Below, one piece after another: positions 1-6,187 of a stretch of 6,896 nt of DNA. The notes under the pieces were generated by a model. That model was not told where the DNA came from, did no database searches, and saw only the letters and a program-made list of their open reading frames with translations. Made by a program: the position numbers and the translations under genes. Within the stretch, counting starts at the first letter, position 1, and every line of letters starts with the position of its first letter. Source of the stretch: Bacillota bacterium (GTDB taxonomy: Bacteria; Bacillota; Bacilli; Alicyclobacillales; Alicyclobacillaceae); the NCBI GenBank assembly GCA_021820805.1, contig JAKADF010000182.1, positions 1-6,896 of the forward strand, in the 5' to 3' direction.

Positions 1-10
1 TTATGTAAAC
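1..10 (+). other. Possible half of a dif-like Xer site cut by the window edge
   Basis: The window opens with TTATGTAAAC, which matches ten of the eleven bases of the XerD-side arm of the Bacillus subtilis dif site as I recall it (TTATGTAAACT). The expected central 6 bp and the other arm would lie outside the window, so the site cannot be confirmed. The short length and AT-richness make chance a real possibility. Confidence 0.3.
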
Positions 11-42
11 AAAGAAGAAAAATCCCTAATAAATACTAGGGA
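10..42 (-). terminator. Rho-independent terminator of the tyrosine recombinase gene
   Basis: Read on the minus strand, TCCCTA and TAGGGA (plus-strand 37-42 and 23-28) form a 6-bp stem around an 8-nt loop. The stem is followed directly by a T-rich run, TTTTTCTTCTTT. It lies about 40 bp past the recombinase stop codon and in the right orientation to end that transcript. The stem is short but the U-tract is good. Confidence 0.7.
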
Positions 43-80
43 GACTCTGCAAATGTCACAATAGGTAGTACAAAACAAAA

Positions 81-1208
81 TTAAAAGTCTGGTAATTTGT
101 CAATAGCATCAAATTTACGTTTATCAACGACTTTTGTGTAAATCTGAGTAGTAGAAATATCCTTGTGTCCTAATAATTCTTGAATAGTTCTTAAATCGAC
201 GTCGTTTTCTAACAACCAAGTTGCAAATGTGTGCCTGAGTTTATGAGGTGTAATTCGTTTGTATTTTGGAATCTCAGCACGTTTTGCATATGTCTGTAGA
301 AGCTGATATACATCATTTCGATCTAATTCATCGTACGATTTAGCCAACCAAAGCCTGTTATTCGGAGTGGTCACTTTTGGGCGAACTCTTGTATAGTCGT
401 TCAATCGGGAAATAACAGATGGTTTGAATACAATCGTTCGATATTTATCACCTTTACCTAAGATCGTAAATTTATTAGTATTTTGGATTTCTTCAACATG
501 ATCGATTGTCATGGAACAAAACTCAGAGATACGCATGCCTGTGTTGAGCAAAATCGTGAATATAGCAATGTCGCGTTCCTTCATCCATTTCTGACGACCT
601 CCGCGCAGGTCATCTCGGTCTAAAATAGCGTCAATCAAGCGCTTGGCTTCATCGTGATCTAAATGTTGCGGAAGTTTCCGTTCGCGTGCAGAGTCAGCAA
701 ATGCAGATTCGGCATTCATAGGGTTTGTGGAAATTACCTTTTCATCTTTTAATAAGAAATCGAATAGTTTGCGCAGAGAAACAAATTTTCTTTCTTCGGA
801 TGATTCGCTTAGTCGTTCATATATGATCTTAGCAGCCGGCTTTTTCGATTTTGGCTTTACAAGTCCTGAAGTAAGGTAATGATTTAAAACTTTAGGGGTG
901 AATTCGTTCCAATTAGTGATATGTGGATAGTGGCGTTCCATAAAACGGAAGAACTTAAGAAAATCGTAGGAATAAGATAAAATCGAGTTTGGCGAACGGC
1001 GTTTTAAATGCATTCGTAAAATGAAATGCCGTAGTTCAAACAGAAATTCCGGTTTTATACCTGCAAAAAAAGTATCAAAGAACTGATCTATGTTGTGGTC
1101 AATTAGTAAGATGAAATCATTGCGATGTGACTCATCACTAAATTCCGTGTTGCTGTCGGTTAATTTTAAGTTATCGGATCCATTTGCATGATTAGAATCA
1201 GTAGACAA
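81..1208 (-). CDS. Tyrosine recombinase/integrase, XerC/XerD-like
   Basis: This is a site-specific DNA recombinase that would cut and rejoin DNA through a 3'-phosphotyrosine intermediate. The core-binding SAM-like domain spans about residues 55-155 and the catalytic domain about 180-370. All catalytic residues are visible: Arg226 (TGMR), Lys252 (GKG), His322 and Arg325 (PHKLRH), His348 (LGH) and nucleophile Tyr357 (TTQIYT). At 375 aa it is longer than XerC/XerD (about 300), mainly through a polar, Ser/Asp/Asn-rich extension of about 50 residues at the N-terminus. The TTG start at 1208 is chosen because AAAAGGAGGG (1217-1226) sits 9 nt upstream. The gene has its own terminator and lies outside the Tn7-like end, with a Xer-like repeat directly in front of it. 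It could be a plasmid resolvase, a phage or ICE integrase, or a chromosomal Xer relative; the sequence does not decide. The family is certain, the biological role is not. Confidence 0.93.
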   Translation of the reverse strand: MSTDSNHANGSDNLKLTDSNTEFSDESHRNDFILLIDHNIDQFFDTFFAGIKPEFLFELRHFILRMHLKRRSPNSILSYSYDFLKFFRFMERHYPHITNWNEFTPKVLNHYLTSGLVKPKSKKPAAKIIYERLSESSEERKFVSLRKLFDFLLKDEKVISTNPMNAESAFADSARERKLPQHLDHDEAKRLIDAILDRDDLRGGRQKWMKERDIAIFTILLNTGMRISEFCSMTIDHVEEIQNTNKFTILGKGDKYRTIVFKPSVISRLNDYTRVRPKVTTPNNRLWLAKSYDELDRNDVYQLLQTYAKRAEIPKYKRITPHKLRHTFATWLLENDVDLRTIQELLGHKDISTTQIYTKVVDKRKFDAIDKLPDF

Positions 1209-1216
1209 AGATCAAG

Positions 1217-1238
1217 CCCTCCTTTTAATCATATTATA
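1217..1238 (-). promoter_or_regulatory. Probable -10 box and ribosome binding site of the recombinase gene
   Basis: On the minus strand a perfect TATAAT (1238-1233) is followed by AAAAGGAGGG (1226-1217), 9 nt before the TTG start. The -35 region would fall in 1256-1263, inside the spacer of the Xer-like inverted repeat, and shows no good TTGACA match. The leader would be very short. If this is the promoter, recombinase bound to the repeat would block it. Confidence 0.45.
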
Positions 1239-1239
1239 T

Positions 1240-1273
1240 AATACACCACATAAGAGGAATTATGTTGTGTATT
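1240..1273. repeat. Inverted repeat with Xer/dif core-site architecture
   Basis: Fourteen-bp arms pair at 13 of 14 positions around a 6-bp unpaired centre, GAGGAA (1254-1259). The inner 11-bp arms are ACACCACATAA (1243-1253) and TTATGTTGTGT (1260-1270). An 11-6-11 layout with a TTATGT-starting right arm is the classic shape of XerCD sites such as dif. It sits directly upstream of the tyrosine recombinase and next to its probable -10 box. It may be the recombination site, an autoregulatory operator, or both. Geometry and sequence are seen; recombination here is inferred. Confidence 0.6.
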
Positions 1274-1305
1274 CATGTGAAACTTAGATACCCCTTTCTT
1301 TTTCG

Positions 1306-1310
1306 ATAAA
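1306..1310. other. Predicted 5-bp target-site duplication ATAAA
   Basis: Tn7-family elements duplicate 5 bp of target on insertion. The five bases just outside the terminal TGT are ATAAA. Without the second end in the window the duplicate copy cannot be seen, so this is a prediction. Confidence 0.35.
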
Positions 1311-1318
1311 TGTCTGAC

Positions 1319-1339
1319 GACATAAAAGTATCATGATTT
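1319..1339 (+). repeat. TnsB-type site 1 (terminal)
   Basis: The site begins GACATAAAAGTAT and is the most terminal copy, 8 bp in from the TGT tip. Its inner half (CATGATTT) is the least conserved of the four. Confidence 0.75.
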
Positions 1340-1341
1340 TG

Positions 1342-1362
1342 GACAAGAAACTATGTGGATTA
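1342..1362 (+). repeat. TnsB-type site 2
   Basis: The site begins GACAAGAAACTAT and ends GTGGATTA, starting 23 bp after site 1, about two helical turns, so both copies would face the same side of the DNA. Confidence 0.78.
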
Positions 1363-1392
1363 ATTATTTTGGGCTTTTCCTTTCGATTTTGC

Positions 1393-1413
1393 GACATAAA
1401 AGTATATGGATTA
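1393..1413 (+). repeat. TnsB-type site 3
   Basis: The site begins GACATAAAAGTAT, identical to site 1 over 13 bases, and ends ATGGATTA. It is preceded by TTTCGATTTTGC, which resembles the lead-in to site 4. Confidence 0.8.
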
Positions 1414-1467
1414 GATTAAGTTTTTGCTGTTTTGAGTTTTAGAATTGACAAATCTTCGATTTTCTGC

Positions 1468-1488
1468 GACAAGAAAATATGTGGATTA
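1468..1488 (+). repeat. TnsB-type site 4 (innermost)
   Basis: The site begins GACAAGAAAATAT and ends GTGGATTA, differing from site 2 at one position. It is preceded by TTCGATTTTCTGC. No further copy is seen between here and the end of tniQ. Confidence 0.8.
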
Positions 1489-1539
1489 GTGTTCCGGTAT
1501 GGCTTAAGTACGACTATTTTACCATTTGGTAATCATCAT

Positions 1540-1570
1540 AAAAAGGTCATCCATTTCTTCGGGATGACCT
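1540..1570 (-). terminator. Rho-independent terminator of the tnsABC-tniQ operon
   Basis: A perfect 9-bp stem pairs AGGTCATCC (1544-1552) with GGATGACCT (1562-1570) around a 9-nt loop. Read on the minus strand it is followed by a run of four further T residues. It lies 77 bp past the tniQ stop and would keep operon transcripts from running into the end array and the recombinase gene. A smaller 6-bp inverted repeat (1519-1532, TTACCA and TGGTAA) lies just beyond it. Confidence 0.75.
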
Positions 1571-1646
1571 AAGGTGTTGCTATTGAACTGCGAAGTTGTG
1601 GTCTAAAGAAGATTTTACATTGTATATTTATGCGTGGTAGCGTTCT

Positions 1647-2747
1647 CTAGAAGAAATAGATACAAGTTTTGATATCTAAATTAGAAGTGCAGAAAATAGC
1701 GCGGATGTCTTTGCAAGAAATATTTTCATTATCCAAATGCTGTCGGCCTCTACTCAGCCCGTTGCGTTGTTCGTCAAGAGTTCTTTGCGAAAGCCGTTTT
1801 CCAAATTCTAACCACTGTTCGAATGATTTCTTTATTTCCTTCACAAGGATGTGTTTAAGGATCCAGTTTAAATCAGTCATTTTGGTTGTTTCTGTACTTA
1901 TTTCTAGTAACACTCCAATAAATTTATGAATGCTTTCCCGTGGTGGCAGGGTTATTGGCACTTTGCCATTTCTATGAGCCCATTTTCCTCTGTCGACATG
2001 CCAATATTCTATGTTTCCCTCAATCTCTGCTCTCCATTTAAGATATGCAAAAACTACGGGATCAAACTTGAATTTCTCGTTCCATCGAGCGTGCTCTTGA
2101 ATTTCGCGAATGCAACTTTTACTACCACGCCTTTTAATGAACTTGCGTATACGTCGAGCTATACATTTAAATACCTGATAGTATTCATCGAAAGGCCACG
2201 GCGATAAAAGTGTATTATCCATAATGTTTATGGCCCCTGATCTAGGGCTACAATGTCTGGAAGCCTTTCTGGAAAATCCAAATGTTAAGATTCCAGGGAC
2301 TGCATTGCCGTTAATTATTCTTAAAGTGTCTTGAATAGAAATTTCTACATTGGTACTTGCGGGATAAAGGGCTAGTTGATAAAAGGTTTTAGAACCTAGC
2401 AAAATTGCACCAGCTGGAGCTGTATCTTCTTTTAACTCAAGACTGAATACGTTGGGGTCAATTTTGAGTTTTTGATGGTTATTCCAACTTAGAATATCCC
2501 AAACCCCATTCTCTTGTCTCATGAACTGCCACCCGCAGGAACATTGAAAAGGTATCTGAAATTCATCATACTTCACACCATATGTATATTTCCTTCCACA
2601 TCTCGGGCAACTATTTAAAAGACTTATGTTGTGAAATGGGCATTTACTAAGACCGAACAATTGATGAAAATAGCTGTGGAACCCATCGTTTATGCACTTT
2701 GGGCAAAAACGGAGTTGCTTTGTGATATGCTGATGGGAAGAAATATT
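1647..2747 (-). pseudogene. tniQ: C-terminal fragment of TniQ/TnsD downstream of the stop
   Basis: These 366 sense codons follow the TAA in the same frame and hold both zinc-finger groups and the C-terminal domain. The first usable start codon is the TTG at 2660. It lies inside the first zinc finger (after Cys124 and Cys127), has no ribosome binding site, and is preceded by conserved TniQ sequence (RFCPKC, DGFHSYFHQ). An automatic gene caller would probably report a 337-aa protein from 2660, but that start is not credible. Independent expression of this fragment is unlikely. Confidence 0.75.
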
Positions 2748-2750
2748 TTA
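2748..2750 (-). other. In-frame TAA stop inside tniQ
   Basis: The reading frames on either side are the same: 87 bp, exactly 29 codons, separate this stop from the TTG at 2660. Those codons read as conserved TniQ sequence. One base change from CAA, AAA, GAA, TAT, TAC, TTA or TCA would produce it. Confidence 0.85.
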
Positions 2751-3074
2751 ATTGACGAATGGAGACAAATAGGTATCTATAAATCGATTCATGCATTCGT
2801 TTAATGGTACCCCGAAGACTTGAATCCAGCGACTTTCATCATCCCACTGAAAGTCGCTGAACCACTTAAGTTTTGAAGCAGTTCTTCTGCCGCCCGGACC
2901 TAATGCCTCGAAGGACTCAGACACTGTAAGAAAATTGGAAAAGCGGAAACGTTGAATATAGCCCCAGGCTGATTGCCAAGGAGAGTTCCATTCCTTGTTC
3001 CATACATATTTGGGTTTCTGAAATGCTGGGTCAATATTGTCTACATTTGATAAGATAATGTGACTTTTTATCAC
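2748..3074 (-). CDS. tniQ: N-terminal fragment of TniQ/TnsD (108 aa), the part translated before the stop
   Basis: This is what a ribosome would make from the tniQ start: 108 residues with the TniQ N-terminal domain but none of the zinc-binding cysteines. It starts at GTG, sharing one base with the tnsC stop, and ends SPFVN followed by TAA. The frame continues unchanged past the TAA into the rest of TniQ, so this is half of a gene rather than an independent small protein. It might still contact TnsC, but that is speculation. Confidence 0.7.
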   Translation of the reverse strand: MIKSHIILSNVDNIDPAFQKPKYVWNKEWNSPWQSAWGYIQRFRFSNFLTVSESFEALGPGGRRTASKLKWFSDFQWDDESRWIQVFGVPLNECMNRFIDTYLSPFVN

Positions 3075-4057
3075 TAGTTTTCATCCCATTTTTTATTGAA
3101 GAATGTGCGCTCCGCAAGAACATAGCCAGATTCTTCGGCAGCTTCTTTCCAATGAGATTTGGAAAGTCGGCGGACGTTACTACCGTCAGCACCAAAGGTC
3201 GTCAGTACGTATTGAACGGTTACCGCAATGTATTGCATTGGTATTTCAATCCTGGTACCGAGTCCTGCTTGATTGTGGGCGTATTCAAAGACTTCCCATA
3301 GGTCTTCTGCGCAGTCTGCAAGTCGGAAACCACGACTAAATTGTTCAGGAAAAAAATATCTGGTGAATGACCAGCCACTACCTGGAGGGAACTCAGACTC
3401 CTCATCGTAACTTGCCAGACAGGTAGCGAGATCATCTAACCCTTGAACACCATGAAATTTGTGTTCCTGAACCATGAATCGACCAACAACTTGATGCATT
3501 TCCTCCGCGATAAAGCTTTTTTTCTTTTCCAAAAGTTCAGGTTGACCAACTAGAAAAACAGTTAAGTTGATTTGGTGCTTGTCCAGTTGGTTATACATGT
3601 CGACTAACCATTTGAATTCAAGCTTGTTCCAATTTTGAGCCTCATCGGCGAGCAAAATCACTTTTCTTTGGGTACTTTCCATCCCTTCTGCAATAAGAAA
3701 GTTACAAATCCTTTGCCGTTTCATACTGGGTTGTCCCGTTGGAACAGCGTGACCAAGATCTAAAAGTATGTCTGTGAAAAATGAATTCTCGGAAGAAAAA
3801 CGGTATGAATTACAGTTTAGAATGAACATTGAAACCTTGTCTTGCAACATCGATGGAATCTCTTTTGCAAGGAAACGAACTGCCCGCGTTTTGCCCAATC
3901 TTGGGCGCCCGGTGACAATACCGCCCGGTGTACGATTGCGGATCCACTTTAACAGGTCCTGCCCCATGCTATCTATTGCGTTTGTTGGAAGGTCGTAATC
4001 TCCTGTTAAAACTGGATGGCATCCAGGTGCTATGTTAGGTCGGATTTCCATGTTCAT
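3074..4057 (-). CDS. tnsC: TnsC-like AAA+ ATPase, transposition regulator
   Basis: TnsC couples target recognition by TniQ/TnsD to the TnsA-TnsB transposase in an ATP-dependent way and oligomerises on target DNA. Here Walker A is GRPRLGKT (residues 50-57), Walker B is VILLADEA with Asp138 and Glu139, and a sensor-1 segment VFLVGQPEL follows at 167-175. This arrangement is typical of the TnsC/TniB/ExeA-like group. At 327 aa it is much shorter than Tn7 TnsC (555), closer to TniB. The ATG at 4057 is preceded by AGGAG about 13 nt upstream, a slightly long spacing; a second ATG two codons later is possible. It starts 22 bp after the tnsB stop and its own stop overlaps the tniQ start by 1 nt, so the three genes form one operon. 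No damage is seen. Confidence 0.92.
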   Translation of the reverse strand: MNMEIRPNIAPGCHPVLTGDYDLPTNAIDSMGQDLLKWIRNRTPGGIVTGRPRLGKTRAVRFLAKEIPSMLQDKVSMFILNCNSYRFSSENSFFTDILLDLGHAVPTGQPSMKRQRICNFLIAEGMESTQRKVILLADEAQNWNKLEFKWLVDMYNQLDKHQINLTVFLVGQPELLEKKKSFIAEEMHQVVGRFMVQEHKFHGVQGLDDLATCLASYDEESEFPPGSGWSFTRYFFPEQFSRGFRLADCAEDLWEVFEYAHNQAGLGTRIEIPMQYIAVTVQYVLTTFGADGSNVRRLSKSHWKEAAEESGYVLAERTFFNKKWDEN

Positions 4058-4079
4058 TACCCAATAGTCACTCCTATGG

Positions 4080-6056
4080 TCAATAATTTAGGGTTCTTTT
4101 GAAAAGGCGCTCCCGCTTTCCCCGTTCCCTTCGCTTTTCAGTTTTCGAGATTTGTAAAATTTCTGATTGCTGCGGGGCTATTGGTGATGGAATACTTGAG
4201 ATTTGTTGTTCGTTATTCCGCTCCGCTTCCTCTTGCTGTTTCAGCTGAATCAACCTGTTACGCGAGATTTTTTGATCGTTTACCGTTTCCTCCAGGTACT
4301 GATGATAAATTTCAATCGGATCATCGAACACACCAAACTTTAAGAGACCTTTGTTTTTGAGCCTAATAATAGTGCTCCTTAACTCCCAGTTATGAGCATG
4401 TAAACTCCATTTTCCTTGTACGACTAAGTTTCCGAACTCAGAACCGTCGCGTAGATAAGCCTTAACTACGCGCAAATCGTCCAAATTAACTTGAAGAGTA
4501 ACTTCCTGACCGATTAAGAAAGTACTTTGGTCCAAAAGTTGACTTCTGTACTCCCCGCCCATGTAGTTAATGTGGGGCCGACGTCCCGTCTTTACACTCC
4601 CCTGCACCTTTCTTTTTACGGTAGTTAACAAAAGTTCAACCTCCCCTTGCTCTTGTTCATCAAGCATCCGCGGTAACATTCCACGTTCTAAAATACGTTG
4701 GCGCATGGCTTCGATAGGCGACAAATAGTTAACTTTACTGTGAGGTGACAGGTTATACTGTGCAATCAGGATTTCTGTTACCTGCTGCAGGTCTTCAAAG
4801 GTGATCTCGTATTTCATTGCTGCTTTTTCAGCACCATTCCGGCGTGGATCCTTCGGGTTACTTCCGGTTGTGCTTATTAAACGGTGATAACCCATTTCTT
4901 CCAATACCCCAAAAAATCGTTCAATCAGACCTCGTCTCGTTGGAGTTCCTACTGGTCCCAGGCCAAGACTACATTTTAGGCTGTTTGTGACGCGCTCCAG
5001 AACCACATTACTCAGATTTGCCTTTCCGTTATCTAAGCAAAGTTCATCAAATGTTGCCCATCTCATTTCCATAAAAAAATCGGATGGGAATCCACCTTCA
5101 ATTTCGACGTCATCAATTGTAAAAGTTGGATATTTGAGCCCTGGGATTGTAAATTTAATTTTTTGGTGTGGGCAAATAGCATTGCGAATGCACCGCAACA
5201 CATCCGCGCCAGTATACTCTTGGTTTAAGCTTAAATAGTAGCCAACAATTCCACTTGTTGCGACATCAATGATGGTAAGCAGCCAAATTCTGTTAAGTGG
5301 CCTGATAACGTAATCCCCCTCTGGGGTCCGAAGCCTAATGCTAAGGAACGCGTCGATCCTATGTCCATCAAACTGGACGCGCTCAAGAGGCCGGGTAATT
5401 GAAGAGTTCGGAGGACCGAAACTTAAAAGTTTTGCATTCTGTTTGGCCTGTGTTCCGTTGCGTCCGGCAGCCTCCGTGAAGAACAAACTGTCCAGTTTCC
5501 TACAATAGCGGGTTAATGATCTTAAGGCTGAGTCGTTCGTTGTGAAAGGATATTCATTTGTAATTCTCAAATCGCGACAAAGTTTTAGAAACTTCTCATG
5601 GATCTTTTTTATACTCATTACGTGCTCGCGTACACGGCGTTTTTTGCGATCCAAATATAATGTTTCGATTAAATCACGAAGTTCTGGATAAGTTTCGAGC
5701 AGTTGCTCAAAGGCCCCAGCCCCTATTCGCTGACCTCGCTGATGAAGTTGTTTACGTGCATATTTGGTTATGCGCTTACGTGGAACAAGGGCAGTGTATC
5801 CCGCTGTACGACCAAATTGGTCTGTCTTTACGCATCTTTTATAAAGCCGAGTGATCTCATTTTCTGAAAGGCCGGTAGCTTTACGGATTTCTGCCAATGG
5901 TTGACCTAGACAATACATGTCCACTGCTTTCTGCCTACGTTCAAAGGTTTTACGATCCTTTTCAGGAATGTTTTCAAGTAGTACCTGGGGCCAATTTTTT
6001 GGATCTAAATCAGTAGCAGAGAGCGACAAGTCTTCGGACAGTCGCCTTTTTGTCAT
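4080..6056 (-). CDS. tnsB: TnsB-like DDE transposase
   Basis: TnsB binds the transposon ends, cuts the 3' strands and joins them to target DNA. The protein has an N-terminal helix-turn-helix (about 52-73, LAEIRKATGLSENEITRLYK), further DNA-binding segments to about residue 200, and an RNase H-fold core. Catalytic residues are Asp230 (VQFDGH), Asp342 (CLDNGK) and Glu379 (RGLIERFF), with 36 residues between the second Asp and Glu, as in Mu and Tn7 transposases. A beta-barrel region follows near 470-550. The charged tail (600-658), ending in Arg/Lys-rich sequence, is where Tn7-family TnsB contacts TnsC. Length (658 aa) is close to Tn7 TnsB (702). The ATG at 6056 has AAAGGGAGGG about 8 nt upstream and an in-frame stop just above, so the start is firm. 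Its expected binding sites are the four 21-bp repeats at 1319-1488. Confidence 0.95.
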   Translation of the reverse strand: MTKRRLSEDLSLSATDLDPKNWPQVLLENIPEKDRKTFERRQKAVDMYCLGQPLAEIRKATGLSENEITRLYKRCVKTDQFGRTAGYTALVPRKRITKYARKQLHQRGQRIGAGAFEQLLETYPELRDLIETLYLDRKKRRVREHVMSIKKIHEKFLKLCRDLRITNEYPFTTNDSALRSLTRYCRKLDSLFFTEAAGRNGTQAKQNAKLLSFGPPNSSITRPLERVQFDGHRIDAFLSIRLRTPEGDYVIRPLNRIWLLTIIDVATSGIVGYYLSLNQEYTGADVLRCIRNAICPHQKIKFTIPGLKYPTFTIDDVEIEGGFPSDFFMEMRWATFDELCLDNGKANLSNVVLERVTNSLKCSLGLGPVGTPTRRGLIERFFGVLEEMGYHRLISTTGSNPKDPRRNGAEKAAMKYEITFEDLQQVTEILIAQYNLSPHSKVNYLSPIEAMRQRILERGMLPRMLDEQEQGEVELLLTTVKRKVQGSVKTGRRPHINYMGGEYRSQLLDQSTFLIGQEVTLQVNLDDLRVVKAYLRDGSEFGNLVVQGKWSLHAHNWELRSTIIRLKNKGLLKFGVFDDPIEIYHQYLEETVNDQKISRNRLIQLKQQEEAERNNEQQISSIPSPIAPQQSEILQISKTEKRRERGKRERLFKRTLNY

Positions 6057-6187
6057 TTCGAGACCCTCCCTTTAAATCTGGTTATTGCTTTGCCGAATCT
6101 AAGATGTTTGTTAGGTATCAAGAAAACTTTGCATATTCCCTCTTGCTCGGTGAGTTTATGTGCATGCAGTTTGATGCAAGTATGAAG
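6057..6187 (-). other. Intergenic spacer between tnsA and tnsB
   Basis: This is the only real gap within the operon (131 bp). It holds the tnsB ribosome site near its 3' end and an 8-bp palindrome TGCATGCA (6161-6168). A seven-codon reading frame with its own AGAGGG ribosome-like site (ATG CAA AGT onward) is also present. I see no TnsB-type site, convincing promoter or terminator in it. Confidence 0.4.

Larger units (their letters stand above)
1311..1488 (+). repeat. Tn7-type transposon end with TnsB-binding array
   Basis: The end starts TGTCTGAC (1311-1318) and then GACA, the same 8-bp offset as in Tn7, whose ends begin TGTGGGCG followed by GACA. Four copies of a 21-bp motif, approximate consensus GACAWRAAASTATRTGG then ATTA, follow in one direction. 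They start at 1319, 1342, 1393 and 1468. The first two are nearly adjacent and the others are spaced by AT-rich DNA. GACA at the outer edge of each copy sets the polarity, so the element extends to the right. Site assignment is by pattern; binding by this TnsB is inferred. Confidence 0.85.
1647..3074 (-). pseudogene. tniQ: TniQ/TnsD-like target-selection protein interrupted by one in-frame stop
   Basis: TniQ/TnsD proteins recognise the target and recruit TnsC. The frame runs 476 codons from a GTG that overlaps the tnsC stop by 1 nt (TAGTG), which suggests translational coupling. It is open throughout except for TAA at codon 109. Residues 20-50 (NKEWNSPWQSAWGYIQRFRF) are the typical TniQ N-terminal region. 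After the stop come two zinc-finger groups: Cys124, Cys127, Cys145, His148 and Cys156, Cys159, Cys178, Cys180, with the characteristic GFHSYFHQL between. The remaining 290 residues are the C-terminal domain, rich in basic and aromatic residues. A total near 475 aa is close to Tn7 TnsD (508) and much longer than short TniQ proteins, so sequence-specific attachment-site binding is plausible. The stop removes the zinc fingers, so the protein should not work unless the codon is read through or is a sequence error. Confidence 0.85.

Noticed and set aside
81..1208. Recombinase as cargo inside the Tn7-like element
   Set aside because: The polarity of the TnsB sites and the TGT tip place it outside the element.
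1447..1467. Possible fifth TnsB site (GACAAATCTTCG), exactly 21 bp before site 4
   Set aside because: Only the first five bases fit the consensus; the rest does not match.
1319..1488. Short direct repeats that might suggest a CRISPR array
   Set aside because: Units are 21 bp, imperfect, unevenly spaced (starts 23, 51 and 75 bp apart), without palindromic character, and sit at a TGT tip with Tn7 spacing. They are TnsB-type sites.
1519..1532. TTACCA/TGGTAA small palindrome as an independent terminator or operator
   Set aside because: A 6-bp stem with a 2-nt loop and no T-run on the minus strand; it may only be an accessory to the strong hairpin beside it.
1669..2207. Plus-strand open frames of 86 and 93 codons opposite tniQ
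   Set aside because: They are antisense to conserved zinc-finger and C-terminal TniQ sequence, have no recognisable domain, and overlap the real gene entirely.
1647..2660. A separate 337-aa gene starting at TTG 2660
   Set aside because: The TTG falls inside a zinc finger, lacks a ribosome site, and conserved TniQ residues continue upstream in frame to the TAA.
3103..3339. Plus-strand open frame opposite the 3' part of tnsC, and a minus-strand frame at 3220-3435
   Set aside because: Both are shadows of tnsC, which carries clear Walker motifs and the correct operon spacing.
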